Of a stretch of DNA of 33,494 bases, positions 16,398-24,050 are shown in pieces (position 1 is the stretch's first letter; each line of letters begins with the position of its first letter). A program made the position numbers and the translations under genes. Source of the DNA: an uncultured Cytophagales bacterium (GTDB lineage: Bacteria > Bacteroidota > Bacteroidia > Cytophagales > Thermonemataceae). The notes beneath the pieces were generated by a model. That model saw only the letters and a list, made by a program, of their open reading frames with translations, was not told where the DNA came from and made no database searches. The stretch lies in contig CALEMF010000114.1 of NCBI GenBank assembly GCA_937911505.1, positions 1-33,494 of the forward strand, written 5' to 3'.

Positions 16398-17281
16398 CAG
16401 CTCCACCCATAAAAGTTGGTTTTTTAGTTTCTTACGATTGGTATTTGCTTTATAACGCCTTGCCTCAGGTATATGATCAAGCTGACTGTATTTATCTAGC
16501 CTTAGACAAAAAAAGACTTACCTGGAGTGGTAACCACTTCAACTTTGATGAAGTAGGCTTCCAACAAATGCTCAACAAACTCGACACAAAAAACAAAATA
16601 AAAGTGTATGAGGATGACTTCTACCAGCATCATCTTACTCCTATGCAATGTGAAGTAAGGGAGCGTAATCTATTAGCAAAAGCTTTAGGAGAAGGAGGTT
16701 GGCACATACAGCTAGATGCAGACGAGTATTTTTTAAATTTTGATGCCTTTGTCTCTTATATTCGACAGCTTTCCTCACAACAAAAGCCATTTAATGTTTG
16801 TGTTTCCCTGATTAATTTGTTTAAAAAGGTGGAGAAAGGCTACCTCCACGTAGCGCTTTCAGATAAACAGCAAGAGCTAGTACAAGTAGCAACTACACTT
16901 CCACACTACGATTACGGCCGTAAAAATGGCTATTTCAACCATATCAGTCCTTTTTTCATGTTACACGATACGTGGGCGAGAAGTCCAGAGGAGGTTTGGC
17001 AAAAAATATCGAATTGGGGGCATAAAGCTGACTTCGATACAGAGCATTACTTCAATTTTTGGAAAGGGATCAATCAGTATAATTATCAATCAGTTGAAAA
17101 CTTCCACCCTATACGCCCAAGCACTTGGCAAAAATTGGCATTACTTGAGGGCGATACAATTGATGAGGTAATCGAACGTATTCCATCACTCACTTATCCT
17201 CTCTCTAAGTTTCAGCTCTATTTAAAAAATAATCGTAATTTAGCACGTCTGAAAAGCCTCTGGTTTAAACTATTTCAATAA
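16394..17281 (+). CDS. Putative GT2/GT92-like glycosyltransferase
   Basis: A 295-residue protein with a GT-A-like N-terminal half. VKVYEDDFYQ is followed by REERN-like REVRERNLLAKAL-type helix (residues ~88-98, actual CEVRERNLLAKAL) and then WHIQLDADEYF, in which Asp108 and Asp110 form a DxD. An 'LDADEY/F' motif following a helix of this type is characteristic of the GT2/GT92-like enzymes often labelled 'glycosyl transferase family 2'. The second half (GYFNHISPFFMLHDTWARS, NWGHKADFDTEHYF) would form the acceptor side. The gene overlaps the preceding one by four bases and precedes a methyltransferase gene by two. Family-level placement is moderate and the substrate is unknown. Confidence 0.65.
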   Translation: MTAPPIKVGFLVSYDWYLLYNALPQVYDQADCIYLALDKKRLTWSGNHFNFDEVGFQQMLNKLDTKNKIKVYEDDFYQHHLTPMQCEVRERNLLAKALGEGGWHIQLDADEYFLNFDAFVSYIRQLSSQQKPFNVCVSLINLFKKVEKGYLHVALSDKQQELVQVATTLPHYDYGRKNGYFNHISPFFMLHDTWARSPEEVWQKISNWGHKADFDTEHYFNFWKGINQYNYQSVENFHPIRPSTWQKLALLEGDTIDEVIERIPSLTYPLSKFQLYLKNNRNLARLKSLWFKLFQ

Positions 17282-17283
17282 TT

Positions 17284-17988
17284 ATGTTTCAACAAATAAG
17301 AAAGCAAATACAAGCCTTCAACGCTAAAAACGAGCTAAAGAAATTCGCACCACAACTTCGTGAAGAAGCAGAAGAGCTCAATGCTGAACAACTCATCGAC
17401 TTAATTGATAGTGAAAAATGGCAACGTTTCTTTTGGATTAAACAGGTACGTACTGAAATACTAGCCCTTTGTCAACTTATTGAAGCACGCAAGCCTCGCT
17501 TTTTATTAGAAATAGGCACTGCCAATGGTGGCTCACTTTTCTTATTCTCTAAGCTAGCCCATCCAGAAGCTACTATCATTTCTATCGATTTACCCGATGG
17601 ACTCTATGGAGGAGGTTATCCCGCCTATAGGCAAGCTTTTTATGAATCTTTTGTAAGTGAGCAACAACGTATGGTACTCCATAGAGCCAACTCTCACGAA
17701 CCGCAAACGCTACAACAAGTAAAAGACCTACTGCAAGGTAATCCACTCGACTTTCTATTTATTGATGGAGACCACCGCTACGAAGGTGTCAAGAAGGATT
17801 TTAAACTATATGCACCCTTAGTAAAAGAAGGGGGACTTATAAGTTTTCACGACATTGCAGAGCATCCCGAAGGCTGGCAAGTTGGGGTTGGTCAATATTG
17901 GCACGAAATCAAAAATGATTACCAGTTCCAAGAGTTTATAGGTCATCCTACACAAGGCTGGGCTGGTATTGGTGTCATAGAAAAGTAG
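17284..17988 (+). CDS. CmcI/Methyltransf_24-like SAM-dependent methyltransferase
   Basis: A 234-residue class I methyltransferase of the CmcI (cephalosporin hydroxylase-like)/Methyltransf_24 type. FLLEIGTANGGSLFLFSKL (73-91) is motif I, ATIISIDLPDG carries the acidic residue at the end of strand 2, and LDFLFIDGDHRYEGVKKDF (~155-173) is the hallmark metal/SAM motif. GGLISFHDI follows. An N-terminal charged helix of ~45 residues precedes the core. In polysaccharide loci such genes probably methylate sugars, but that is inference. It starts two bases after the preceding gene's stop. It is the fourth methyltransferase in the locus and from a different branch than the others. Confidence 0.85.
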   Translation: MFQQIRKQIQAFNAKNELKKFAPQLREEAEELNAEQLIDLIDSEKWQRFFWIKQVRTEILALCQLIEARKPRFLLEIGTANGGSLFLFSKLAHPEATIISIDLPDGLYGGGYPAYRQAFYESFVSEQQRMVLHRANSHEPQTLQQVKDLLQGNPLDFLFIDGDHRYEGVKKDFKLYAPLVKEGGLISFHDIAEHPEGWQVGVGQYWHEIKNDYQFQEFIGHPTQGWAGIGVIEK

Positions 17989-17994
17989 TAAAGG

Positions 17995-18882
17995 ATGGTC
18001 TCCATCGTCATTATTAACTATAATACGTTTCAATTGACTTGCCAATGCATTGAGACTGTTATCCAATATACCCAAAAAGTTGACTACGAGATTATCTTAG
18101 TAGATAACGCCTCGCAAGAGGAAGATCCTACCTTATTTAAAGATAAATTCCCACAAATTCAGCTCATTAAAAGTGACACTAATGTGGGGTTTGCCAAAGG
18201 GAATAACTTAGGAATTGCCAAGGCACAAGGTGATTATGTTTTGCTTCTCAATAGTGATACAAAGCTTACAGAAAATAGTATCCGAATTTGTTTAGATAAG
18301 CTCCTAACACAAGAGAAAATAGCCGTTACTGCACCTCAGTTAATCTATCCCAATGGACAATACCAACCAATCGCCAATCGTTTTCCTTCGATTCGTTATG
18401 AGCTTACAGAGACCTTTCGGTTACATAAACTACTTGGTGCCAAAAGTCTGATGGGATTCTACTTTAACCACCAACAAGAGACCTATACCGACTGGGTATG
18501 GGGGGCTTTTTTTCTGATCAAGAGAGAAGTCATTCGTCAGCTTCCTAATCAAAAGCTACCAGATGACTTCTTTATGTACTTTGAAGATGTGCAATGGTGC
18601 TATCAGATCAAAAAACTAGGTTATCAGATACTTTTTACACCTAGTACTAGCGTCATCCATTATGGGTCTGCCAGTACTCCTAACACAGAGAATACTTTCC
18701 AAAGAATAAAGAAAATTCTTCCTAATGAGACAAGCTTTTTTCTTCAAGAAAAAGGCTGGCTTTATACAAAGTTGCTATATTTGAGCAGAGCTTTCAAATA
18801 CCTCACGCTTCGTAAAAAGCATTTCGTTGACTTGAGTAAGTTTTACTTCAAGTACTTTTGGTACCTCAAAATAAACGAGTAA
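17995..18882 (+). CDS. GT2 glycosyltransferase, rhamnosyltransferase-like
   Basis: A 295-residue GT2 enzyme of the WbbL/rhamnosyltransferase-like group. It begins immediately with the donor-binding strand VSIVIINYNTFQLT. Next come IILVDNAS (35-40), NVGFAKGNNLGIAKAQGDYVLLLNSDTKL with the metal-binding Asn-Ser-Asp at 86-88, then WVWGAFFLIKREV and FFMYFEDVQWCYQIK, all diagnostic for this group. The C-terminal ~60 residues are basic and aromatic. The rhamnosyl donor is suggested only by family resemblance. The ATG lies six bases after the upstream stop. The frame ends five bases before the preferred ATG of the next gene. Confidence 0.88.
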   Translation: MVSIVIINYNTFQLTCQCIETVIQYTQKVDYEIILVDNASQEEDPTLFKDKFPQIQLIKSDTNVGFAKGNNLGIAKAQGDYVLLLNSDTKLTENSIRICLDKLLTQEKIAVTAPQLIYPNGQYQPIANRFPSIRYELTETFRLHKLLGAKSLMGFYFNHQQETYTDWVWGAFFLIKREVIRQLPNQKLPDDFFMYFEDVQWCYQIKKLGYQILFTPSTSVIHYGSASTPNTENTFQRIKKILPNETSFFLQEKGWLYTKLLYLSRAFKYLTLRKKHFVDLSKFYFKYFWYLKINE

Positions 18883-18887
18883 GTTTC

Positions 18888-19823
18888 ATGGTCGCTTCGC
18901 AAATCAGTATATCCGTTGTCAGCCCCGTATACCTTGCAGAGCACCTTGTTGATCCCCTTGTAACGCAACTTATAGCAGTACTTAAACCACTTACGCCACA
19001 CTTCGAGATTATACTCGTTGAAGACGGTTCGCCTGATAATAGTTGGCAAAAGATTGTAGAGAATTGTGACAAAGATAACAGAATAAAAGGTATTCAGCTT
19101 AGTCGAAACTTTGGGCAGCACTATGCCATTACGGCTGGCTTAGATGAAGCCCAAGGAGAGTGGATAGTAGTAATAGACTGCGACCTTCAGGACCCTCCTG
19201 AAGAGATTGTACGCCTTTATCAAAAAGCCCAAGAAGGCTACGAGGTAGTACTGGCACGCAGGCAACAAAGGAAAGAGACTTTTTTAAAACGTTTTTTCTC
19301 TTGGCTCTTTTATCGAATACTCTCCTATCTTACGGGTACTAAACACGATCCTGCTGTTGGTAATTTTGGCATTTATCATAAAGAAGTTGTACAGGCTATC
19401 TGTAAGATGCCCGAACAAATTCGGTACTTCCCCACTATGGTCAAGTGGGTAGGCTTCAAGCAAGCTGCCATAGAGACGCAAAGTAAAAAAAGGATACAAG
19501 GAAAGTCATCTTACACCTTTAAGAAGCTACGCCATCTGGCACTTGATATTATGCTGGCTTACTCAGATAAACCCATTAGGCTACTCGTAAAGTTAGGCTT
19601 CTTGATTGCCACCTTGGCTTTTTTGGCAGCGTTAGTGGTCTTTGTACAATACTTTTTAGGTGTAATCCAAGTAGCAGGCTATGCAAGCCTTATTATTTCT
19701 ATCTGGTTTTTCTCTGGGCTGATAATGATGACGTTGGGGATGGTAGGTTTATACGTAGGGAAGACCTTTGAAGGGGTTAAAAATCGACCGCTTTACATCA
19801 TAAAACGCAAGCGTAATGGATAA
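18888..19823 (+). CDS. Polyprenyl-phosphate glycosyltransferase (DPMS/GtrB/ArnC-like GT2)
   Basis: A 311-residue membrane-anchored GT2 enzyme. The catalytic domain shows ISVVSPVYLAEHLV, ILVEDGSPDNSW, IQLSRNFGQHYAITAGLDEAQGEW and VVIDCDLQDPPEEI, the standard dolichol-/undecaprenyl-phosphate glycosyltransferase set. TMs: two hydrophobic segments at ~225-250 and ~260-290 precede a basic tail (KRKRNG). Such enzymes put one sugar on polyprenyl phosphate as a donor for reactions outside the membrane, for example GtrB-type glucosylation. No GtrA-type flippase is seen next to it. I chose ATG 18,888; an in-frame TTG at 18,858 lies inside the previous gene and adds nothing conserved. The stop overlaps the next gene by eight bases. 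Confidence 0.92.
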   Translation: MVASQISISVVSPVYLAEHLVDPLVTQLIAVLKPLTPHFEIILVEDGSPDNSWQKIVENCDKDNRIKGIQLSRNFGQHYAITAGLDEAQGEWIVVIDCDLQDPPEEIVRLYQKAQEGYEVVLARRQQRKETFLKRFFSWLFYRILSYLTGTKHDPAVGNFGIYHKEVVQAICKMPEQIRYFPTMVKWVGFKQAAIETQSKKRIQGKSSYTFKKLRHLALDIMLAYSDKPIRLLVKLGFLIATLAFLAALVVFVQYFLGVIQVAGYASLIISIWFFSGLIMMTLGMVGLYVGKTFEGVKNRPLYIIKRKRNG

Positions 19824-20520
19824 TGAGATAGAAGAATGCGCATGGGATAGTGACTTTTTTGGCTACAAGGTGGGTAAGGCATTTCTATGGAAGAACAGCT
19901 CACTTCCTGCCCTGCTACAATCAGCCAGTGCTGCCGCGTATCGACTTGTCTACTTATATACTACGCCACAAACTCAATTACAGTCGCCTCCTCCAGTTAC
20001 CTCTCTTGTACGAGTAGCCAGACAAATCCAATACGTATACGCACTGCAAGCGCTTGCTGATACTCCCTCTTCTCATCCCTCTATTCAATTGTATACCGCA
20101 AAAGAAGCCAACCAAGCGTTGATAGCACTTAGTTTATCCAGTGGCATGTATTCTCGCTTTAAAAAAGACACAAATTTTCCAGAGGGCACATTTGAACGGC
20201 TCTATACTCATTGGATTGAACAAGCGGTACGAACACAAACCGTATTCGTCTACAAGCAAGAAGAAGCAATCAAAGGGTTACTTACCCTCAAGCTTACAAG
20301 AGATAAAGCCATTATCGACCTGCTTGCCGTACACCAAACAGCGCGTAACCAAGGAGTAGCCACCCAACTTATTCTAAAAGCTTTTCAGGAAACGTATCGC
20401 CAAGGCTATGCTCAAATACACGTTACTACACAAGCTGCCAACGTAGCTGCCTGCCGACTCTATGAAAAAGTAGGCTTTCGTGTAGCAAAAGAGACCGCTA
20501 TTTATCATCTTTGGCTATAA
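19816..20520 (+). CDS. wecD: WecD-like TDP-4-amino-sugar N-acetyltransferase (GNAT)
   Basis: A 234-residue GNAT-fold acetyltransferase resembling WecD (RffC), which N-acetylates TDP-4-amino-4,6-dideoxygalactose. The N terminus CAWDSDFFGYKVG parallels the WecD 'TWENAFFG' segment. The middle SRFKKDTNFP...FERLYTHWIEQAVR parallels its substrate-binding region. The C-terminal half carries the acetyl-CoA loop ARNQGVATQLILKAF and NVAACRLYEKVGFRV. It sits 12 bases before a strong WecE homologue, the enzyme that makes the expected substrate, which supports the assignment. I compared with the E. coli protein from memory, not by alignment. The start overlaps the preceding gene by eight bases. Confidence 0.85.
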   Translation: MDNEIEECAWDSDFFGYKVGKAFLWKNSSLPALLQSASAAAYRLVYLYTTPQTQLQSPPPVTSLVRVARQIQYVYALQALADTPSSHPSIQLYTAKEANQALIALSLSSGMYSRFKKDTNFPEGTFERLYTHWIEQAVRTQTVFVYKQEEAIKGLLTLKLTRDKAIIDLLAVHQTARNQGVATQLILKAFQETYRQGYAQIHVTTQAANVAACRLYEKVGFRVAKETAIYHLWL

Positions 20521-20532
20521 GCGTTACCCCAC

Positions 20533-21684
20533 ATGAAATACCGTATTCCTTTTAATAAACCTTACGCTACAGGTGTAGAAACCACCTACATTCAACAAGC
20601 GATGACCGCTGGTAAAATTTCAGGCGATGGGCTATTTACCAAGCAATGTCAAGCTTTTTTTGAGCAACGCTATGGTTTTAAAAAATGTCTGCTCACCCCT
20701 TCGTGTACTGCAGCTTTAGAGATGGCTGCTATTTTAATTCATACGCAACCTGGTGACGAAATTATTGCGCCGAGCTATACCTTTGTAAGTACAGTAAATG
20801 CTTTTGTACTGAGAGGCGCCAACATTGTGTTTGCCGATAGCCAAGCGAATCATCCCAATATAGAAGAGGAACAACTCGAAGCGTTGATTACACCTAAGAC
20901 AAAGGCCATTGTAGTAGTACACTACGCAGGTACTCCCTGTAATATGAATGTTGTGCTCGCTTTGGCAGAAAAATATAATTTATTTGTCATAGAAGATGCT
21001 GCGCAAGCAGTCGATAGCTATTATACTTCTTACGATCCTGCCATTAATAAGCCATTAGGAGGAATAGGGCACTTGGCTGCTTTTTCTTTTCACGAAACCA
21101 AAAATATTATGGCTGGCGAAGGAGGTATGTTGGTCATTAATGAACCACTTTTCATAGAGAGAGCCGAGATTATTAGAGAGAAAGGCACCAATCGTGCACA
21201 ATTTTTTAGAGGCAAGATAGAACGGTATCAATGGATAGATGTAGGGAGTGCTTACCTCCCCTCTGAAATTACGGCCGCCTTTCTCTTTGCACAGTTAGAG
21301 CACCTAGATGACATCCAACGACGCAGAACTGCCATTTGGCAACGTTATTACAAGGCGCTCACCCCGTTAAAAGAAAAGGACCTTGTAGCATTACCAAGGT
21401 CAGACAATGCCAGTATCTTTTATCTAGTCTGTCGCAACCAACAAGAAAGAGATGGTCTCATTAACTTTCTTAAAACCAGAGATATACTGGCGGTCTTCCA
21501 CTATCTCCCTCTACATAGTTCTCCCTACTACCAAGCGCGTTATAAAGGCAAGCCACTTCCTCATTGTGATCGCTTTGCCGCCTGTTTGGTAAGGCTTCCG
21601 CTCTATTATGAGCTTACCGAAGCAGCACAAGAAGAAGTGATTGAGGCAGTCTTTCAGTTTTATAATCAAGCGCTATCCTCCTAA
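20533..21684 (+). CDS. wecE: dTDP-4-amino-4,6-dideoxygalactose transaminase (WecE/RffA)
   Basis: A 383-residue PLP-dependent aminotransferase very close to WecE/RffA, which converts TDP-4-keto-6-deoxyglucose to TDP-4-amino-4,6-dideoxygalactose. Shared family stretches include IPFNKP, LLTPSCTAALEMAA, SYTFVSTVNAFVLRGA, VVVHYAGTPCNM, FSFHETKN with aldimine Lys190, IIREKGTNRAQFFRG and VFHYLPLHSSP. Length and domain order are normal. With the WecD-like gene just upstream, the expected product pair gives TDP-Fuc4NAc, the donor known from enterobacterial common antigen. RmlA/RmlB for the TDP-4-keto precursor are not in the window. It is the last gene of the long glycan run. Confidence 0.94.
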   Translation: MKYRIPFNKPYATGVETTYIQQAMTAGKISGDGLFTKQCQAFFEQRYGFKKCLLTPSCTAALEMAAILIHTQPGDEIIAPSYTFVSTVNAFVLRGANIVFADSQANHPNIEEEQLEALITPKTKAIVVVHYAGTPCNMNVVLALAEKYNLFVIEDAAQAVDSYYTSYDPAINKPLGGIGHLAAFSFHETKNIMAGEGGMLVINEPLFIERAEIIREKGTNRAQFFRGKIERYQWIDVGSAYLPSEITAAFLFAQLEHLDDIQRRRTAIWQRYYKALTPLKEKDLVALPRSDNASIFYLVCRNQQERDGLINFLKTRDILAVFHYLPLHSSPYYQARYKGKPLPHCDRFAACLVRLPLYYELTEAAQEEVIEAVFQFYNQALSS

Positions 21685-21725
21685 ACTTCTTTTTCTTTTC
21701 ACTTTTTTCTCTTAGATTCGGCGGC

Positions 21726-22739
21726 ATGGACTCTCTGACACAAATTGTACTTGGTGCGGCGGTAGGCGAGGCTACCCTAGGCAAAAAAGTAGGCAATAAA
21801 GCGATGCTCTGGGGAGCCATCGCGGGTACTATTCCAGATTTAGACGTGATGATAGGGCGCTTCACAGATACAGTTACAGAGCTAGAAGTACATCGAGGCT
21901 TCTCTCATTCTATCTTATTTGCCTTACTGTTTGCACCTGTTTTCGGCTGGCTAATCCAACAGCTTTACCCCAAGGCAGGTACTACCTGGAAAGACTGGGC
22001 AAAGCTCATGTTTTGGGGCTTATTTACCCATCCCCTCCTCGATCTCTTTACCACTTGGGGTACACAGCTCTTCTACCCACTTCCTGATCGTTTGGCGCTC
22101 AAAACCATTTTCGTGATTGACCCGCTTTATACCCTCCCCTTTTTGACTTGTCTACTCTTTGCGCTACGTCTTAGAAAAAACGATCCCAAGAGGGCTTTCT
22201 ATGGTCGTTTAGGATTGATACTAAGCAGCAGCTACCTGCTTATCACGATGTTTGTAAAAGCTTATGCAAACACTATATTTACCCAAGCGCTAGATGCACA
22301 ACAAATCACCTACAGCCGTTTTGATACCCGCCCTACGCCTCTTAATATTCTTCTCTGGACTAGCAACATCGAAACCGAAGAGGCCTTTCTGATTGGCTAC
22401 TACTCTTTCTTGGATGATTCTAAAGACATTCGTTTTAAGGTAGTACCCAAGAAACATTACTTGATTACTTCGCTGATGACACAACAAGAAATAAGACGAC
22501 TCCTCTCCATCACAGAAGGCTACTACACAGTAGAGCAGAAAGGAGAAAATCAATTCTTAGTCAACGACCTTCGCTTTGGTGAGCTGGCTGGCTGGGAGCC
22601 TGAAAGTAGCTTTGTTTTTACATATGTGGTAGATACAAAAGACAACCAAGTTGTACAAATTACCCAAAAGAGAAACACTTTTGATGATGCCCCAAAATTG
22701 ATGCGTACCCTTTGGAAAAGAATACTTGGAAATAGATAA
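21726..22739 (+). CDS. YdjM-family inner-membrane metal-dependent hydrolase-like protein
   Basis: A 337-residue protein of the YdjM/DUF457 family. The N-terminal ~190 residues are membrane-embedded: hydrophobic segments alternate with family motifs MDSLTQIVLGAAVGEA, AGTIPDLDVMIG, HRGFSHSILFALLF (His56, His61) and THPLLDLFTTWGT. The His/Asp residues are thought to form a metal site in this family, but the reaction is not established. The C-terminal ~140 residues are soluble-looking and likely extracytoplasmic or cytoplasmic. It starts 41 bases after the glycan run in the same direction, and read-through is possible. I see no direct evidence that it belongs to glycan synthesis. Confidence 0.82.
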   Translation: MDSLTQIVLGAAVGEATLGKKVGNKAMLWGAIAGTIPDLDVMIGRFTDTVTELEVHRGFSHSILFALLFAPVFGWLIQQLYPKAGTTWKDWAKLMFWGLFTHPLLDLFTTWGTQLFYPLPDRLALKTIFVIDPLYTLPFLTCLLFALRLRKNDPKRAFYGRLGLILSSSYLLITMFVKAYANTIFTQALDAQQITYSRFDTRPTPLNILLWTSNIETEEAFLIGYYSFLDDSKDIRFKVVPKKHYLITSLMTQQEIRRLLSITEGYYTVEQKGENQFLVNDLRFGELAGWEPESSFVFTYVVDTKDNQVVQITQKRNTFDDAPKLMRTLWKRILGNR

Positions 22740-22759
22740 GATAAATAGTTGGACTGGAT

Positions 22760-23923
22760 ATGAGTTTTAGCACTGAAGTCATAAAGAGAGAAAAACTTCC
22801 TAAAGTCTATTTCGATAATTTAGACGCGCTCAGAACAATCGCGTGTTTCTCGGTTTTTGCTTCTCACGCTATGCTTAATGAAACCCTGAAGGGCTTATGG
22901 GCAAACGATACCTACCATCGCTTTATCAACTTCTTTAGTACTGGAGGAAATGGTGTCTCTTTTTTCTTTGTACTAAGTGGCTTTTTAATTACTTATCTTA
23001 TTCTTCAAGAAGAACAACAGCAAGGTTTTCGACTCAAAAACTTTTATGTAAGAAGAGTTTTACGGATATGGCCGCTGTACTACTTTGTTGTCCTATTTGG
23101 CTTTGCCATTTATCCCTTCTTGAAAGGCTTTATGGGTATAGAAAGCAATATTCCAGACCTACTTACTTACCACTTACTTTTTCTAAGCAACTTTGATAGT
23201 ATTTATATTCATCATAATGACCTTGTAGACCTCCAGCCTATGATGGTGGGCATTACTTGGTCGGTGGCGATAGAAGAGCAGTTTTATCTTTTTTGGCCTT
23301 TGTTTTTTTTCTTCCTTCCTAAGTATTGTTATAAGTACATTCCCTTTTTTATTATTATTAGCTGTTTTATTTTCAGGTACATACATCAAGACGACGGTGC
23401 TGTTATGTACTACCACACCTTTTCTGTAATGGCCGATCTGGGTTTAGGAGGAGTTTGTGCTTATTATGCTTTGCATTCCAAAAGATTTATTTCCTTTTGG
23501 GAGCGCCTTCCTAGAACAGTCATTATTGTAGGCTATGTGGTGGGGATTGGTATGCTCATGTATCCAGACTATTTAGCTTCCTCTTTACACGCTTTTAGCC
23601 CACTGAGCCGCTTTATAATTACACTTTTCTTTGCTTTCATCATTTTAGAGCAGAACTACAGCAAATACTCTCTTTTAAAGTACAAGCGTTTAAGGTACTT
23701 CTCTGGTTGGGGTAAATATACCTACAGTATGTACATGTTACATCCTATTGGTATACAGGTGGCCGTAGTGCTATATAAAGTAAAAGACCTAGACAATACT
23801 GCTTCCTTTTGGTTGGGGATATGCTACGTATTGATTGCGCTTGTAGTTTCTCTCATCATCAGTTACCTGAGCTACTGGTACTATGAAAAGCCTTTTTTGA
23901 AGTTAAAAGAAAGGTTTTCTTAA
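22760..23923 (+). CDS. Membrane O-acyltransferase (OafA/acyltransferase-3 family)
   Basis: A 387-residue integral membrane acyltransferase of the acyltransferase-3 (OafA/OatA/YrhL) family, with around ten hydrophobic segments. Diagnostic features are LDALRTIACFSVFASH, in which Arg25 and His36 form the R-x10-H motif, the FFVLSGFLITYLIL segment, VRRVLRIWPLYYF and WSVAIEEQFYLFWPLFFFF. The family transfers acyl (often acetyl) groups to sugars on the periplasmic face. No SGNH esterase domain is fused. Being 1.1 kb downstream of the glycan locus and co-directional, O-acylation of that glycan or lipopolysaccharide is plausible. A T8 tract at 23,303-23,310 lies within the gene. Confidence 0.9.
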   Translation: MSFSTEVIKREKLPKVYFDNLDALRTIACFSVFASHAMLNETLKGLWANDTYHRFINFFSTGGNGVSFFFVLSGFLITYLILQEEQQQGFRLKNFYVRRVLRIWPLYYFVVLFGFAIYPFLKGFMGIESNIPDLLTYHLLFLSNFDSIYIHHNDLVDLQPMMVGITWSVAIEEQFYLFWPLFFFFLPKYCYKYIPFFIIISCFIFRYIHQDDGAVMYYHTFSVMADLGLGGVCAYYALHSKRFISFWERLPRTVIIVGYVVGIGMLMYPDYLASSLHAFSPLSRFIITLFFAFIILEQNYSKYSLLKYKRLRYFSGWGKYTYSMYMLHPIGIQVAVVLYKVKDLDNTASFWLGICYVLIALVVSLIISYLSYWYYEKPFLKLKERFS

Positions 23924-24050
23924 AACTCTAGCGGTAGTAGTTCAGATTATCTGGTGATAATAAATACCTTCTTTGAAATAGTACAATTATTATCCTTTTG
24001 GTTTAGAAAAAAGCGCTACCTCCCACCTTCCAAACCCTACAAGTCTACCA
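23924..24050. other. Convergent intergenic spacer, no clear terminator
   Basis: This 127-base spacer lies between the ends of the plus-strand acyltransferase gene and the minus-strand nucleotidyltransferase gene. The only inverted repeat I found is short and AT-rich: ATTATC at 23,946-23,951 pairs with GATAAT at 23,956-23,961 around a four-base loop, without a strong T-run. It is too weak to call a terminator. No small coding sequence is evident. Confidence 0.4.
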
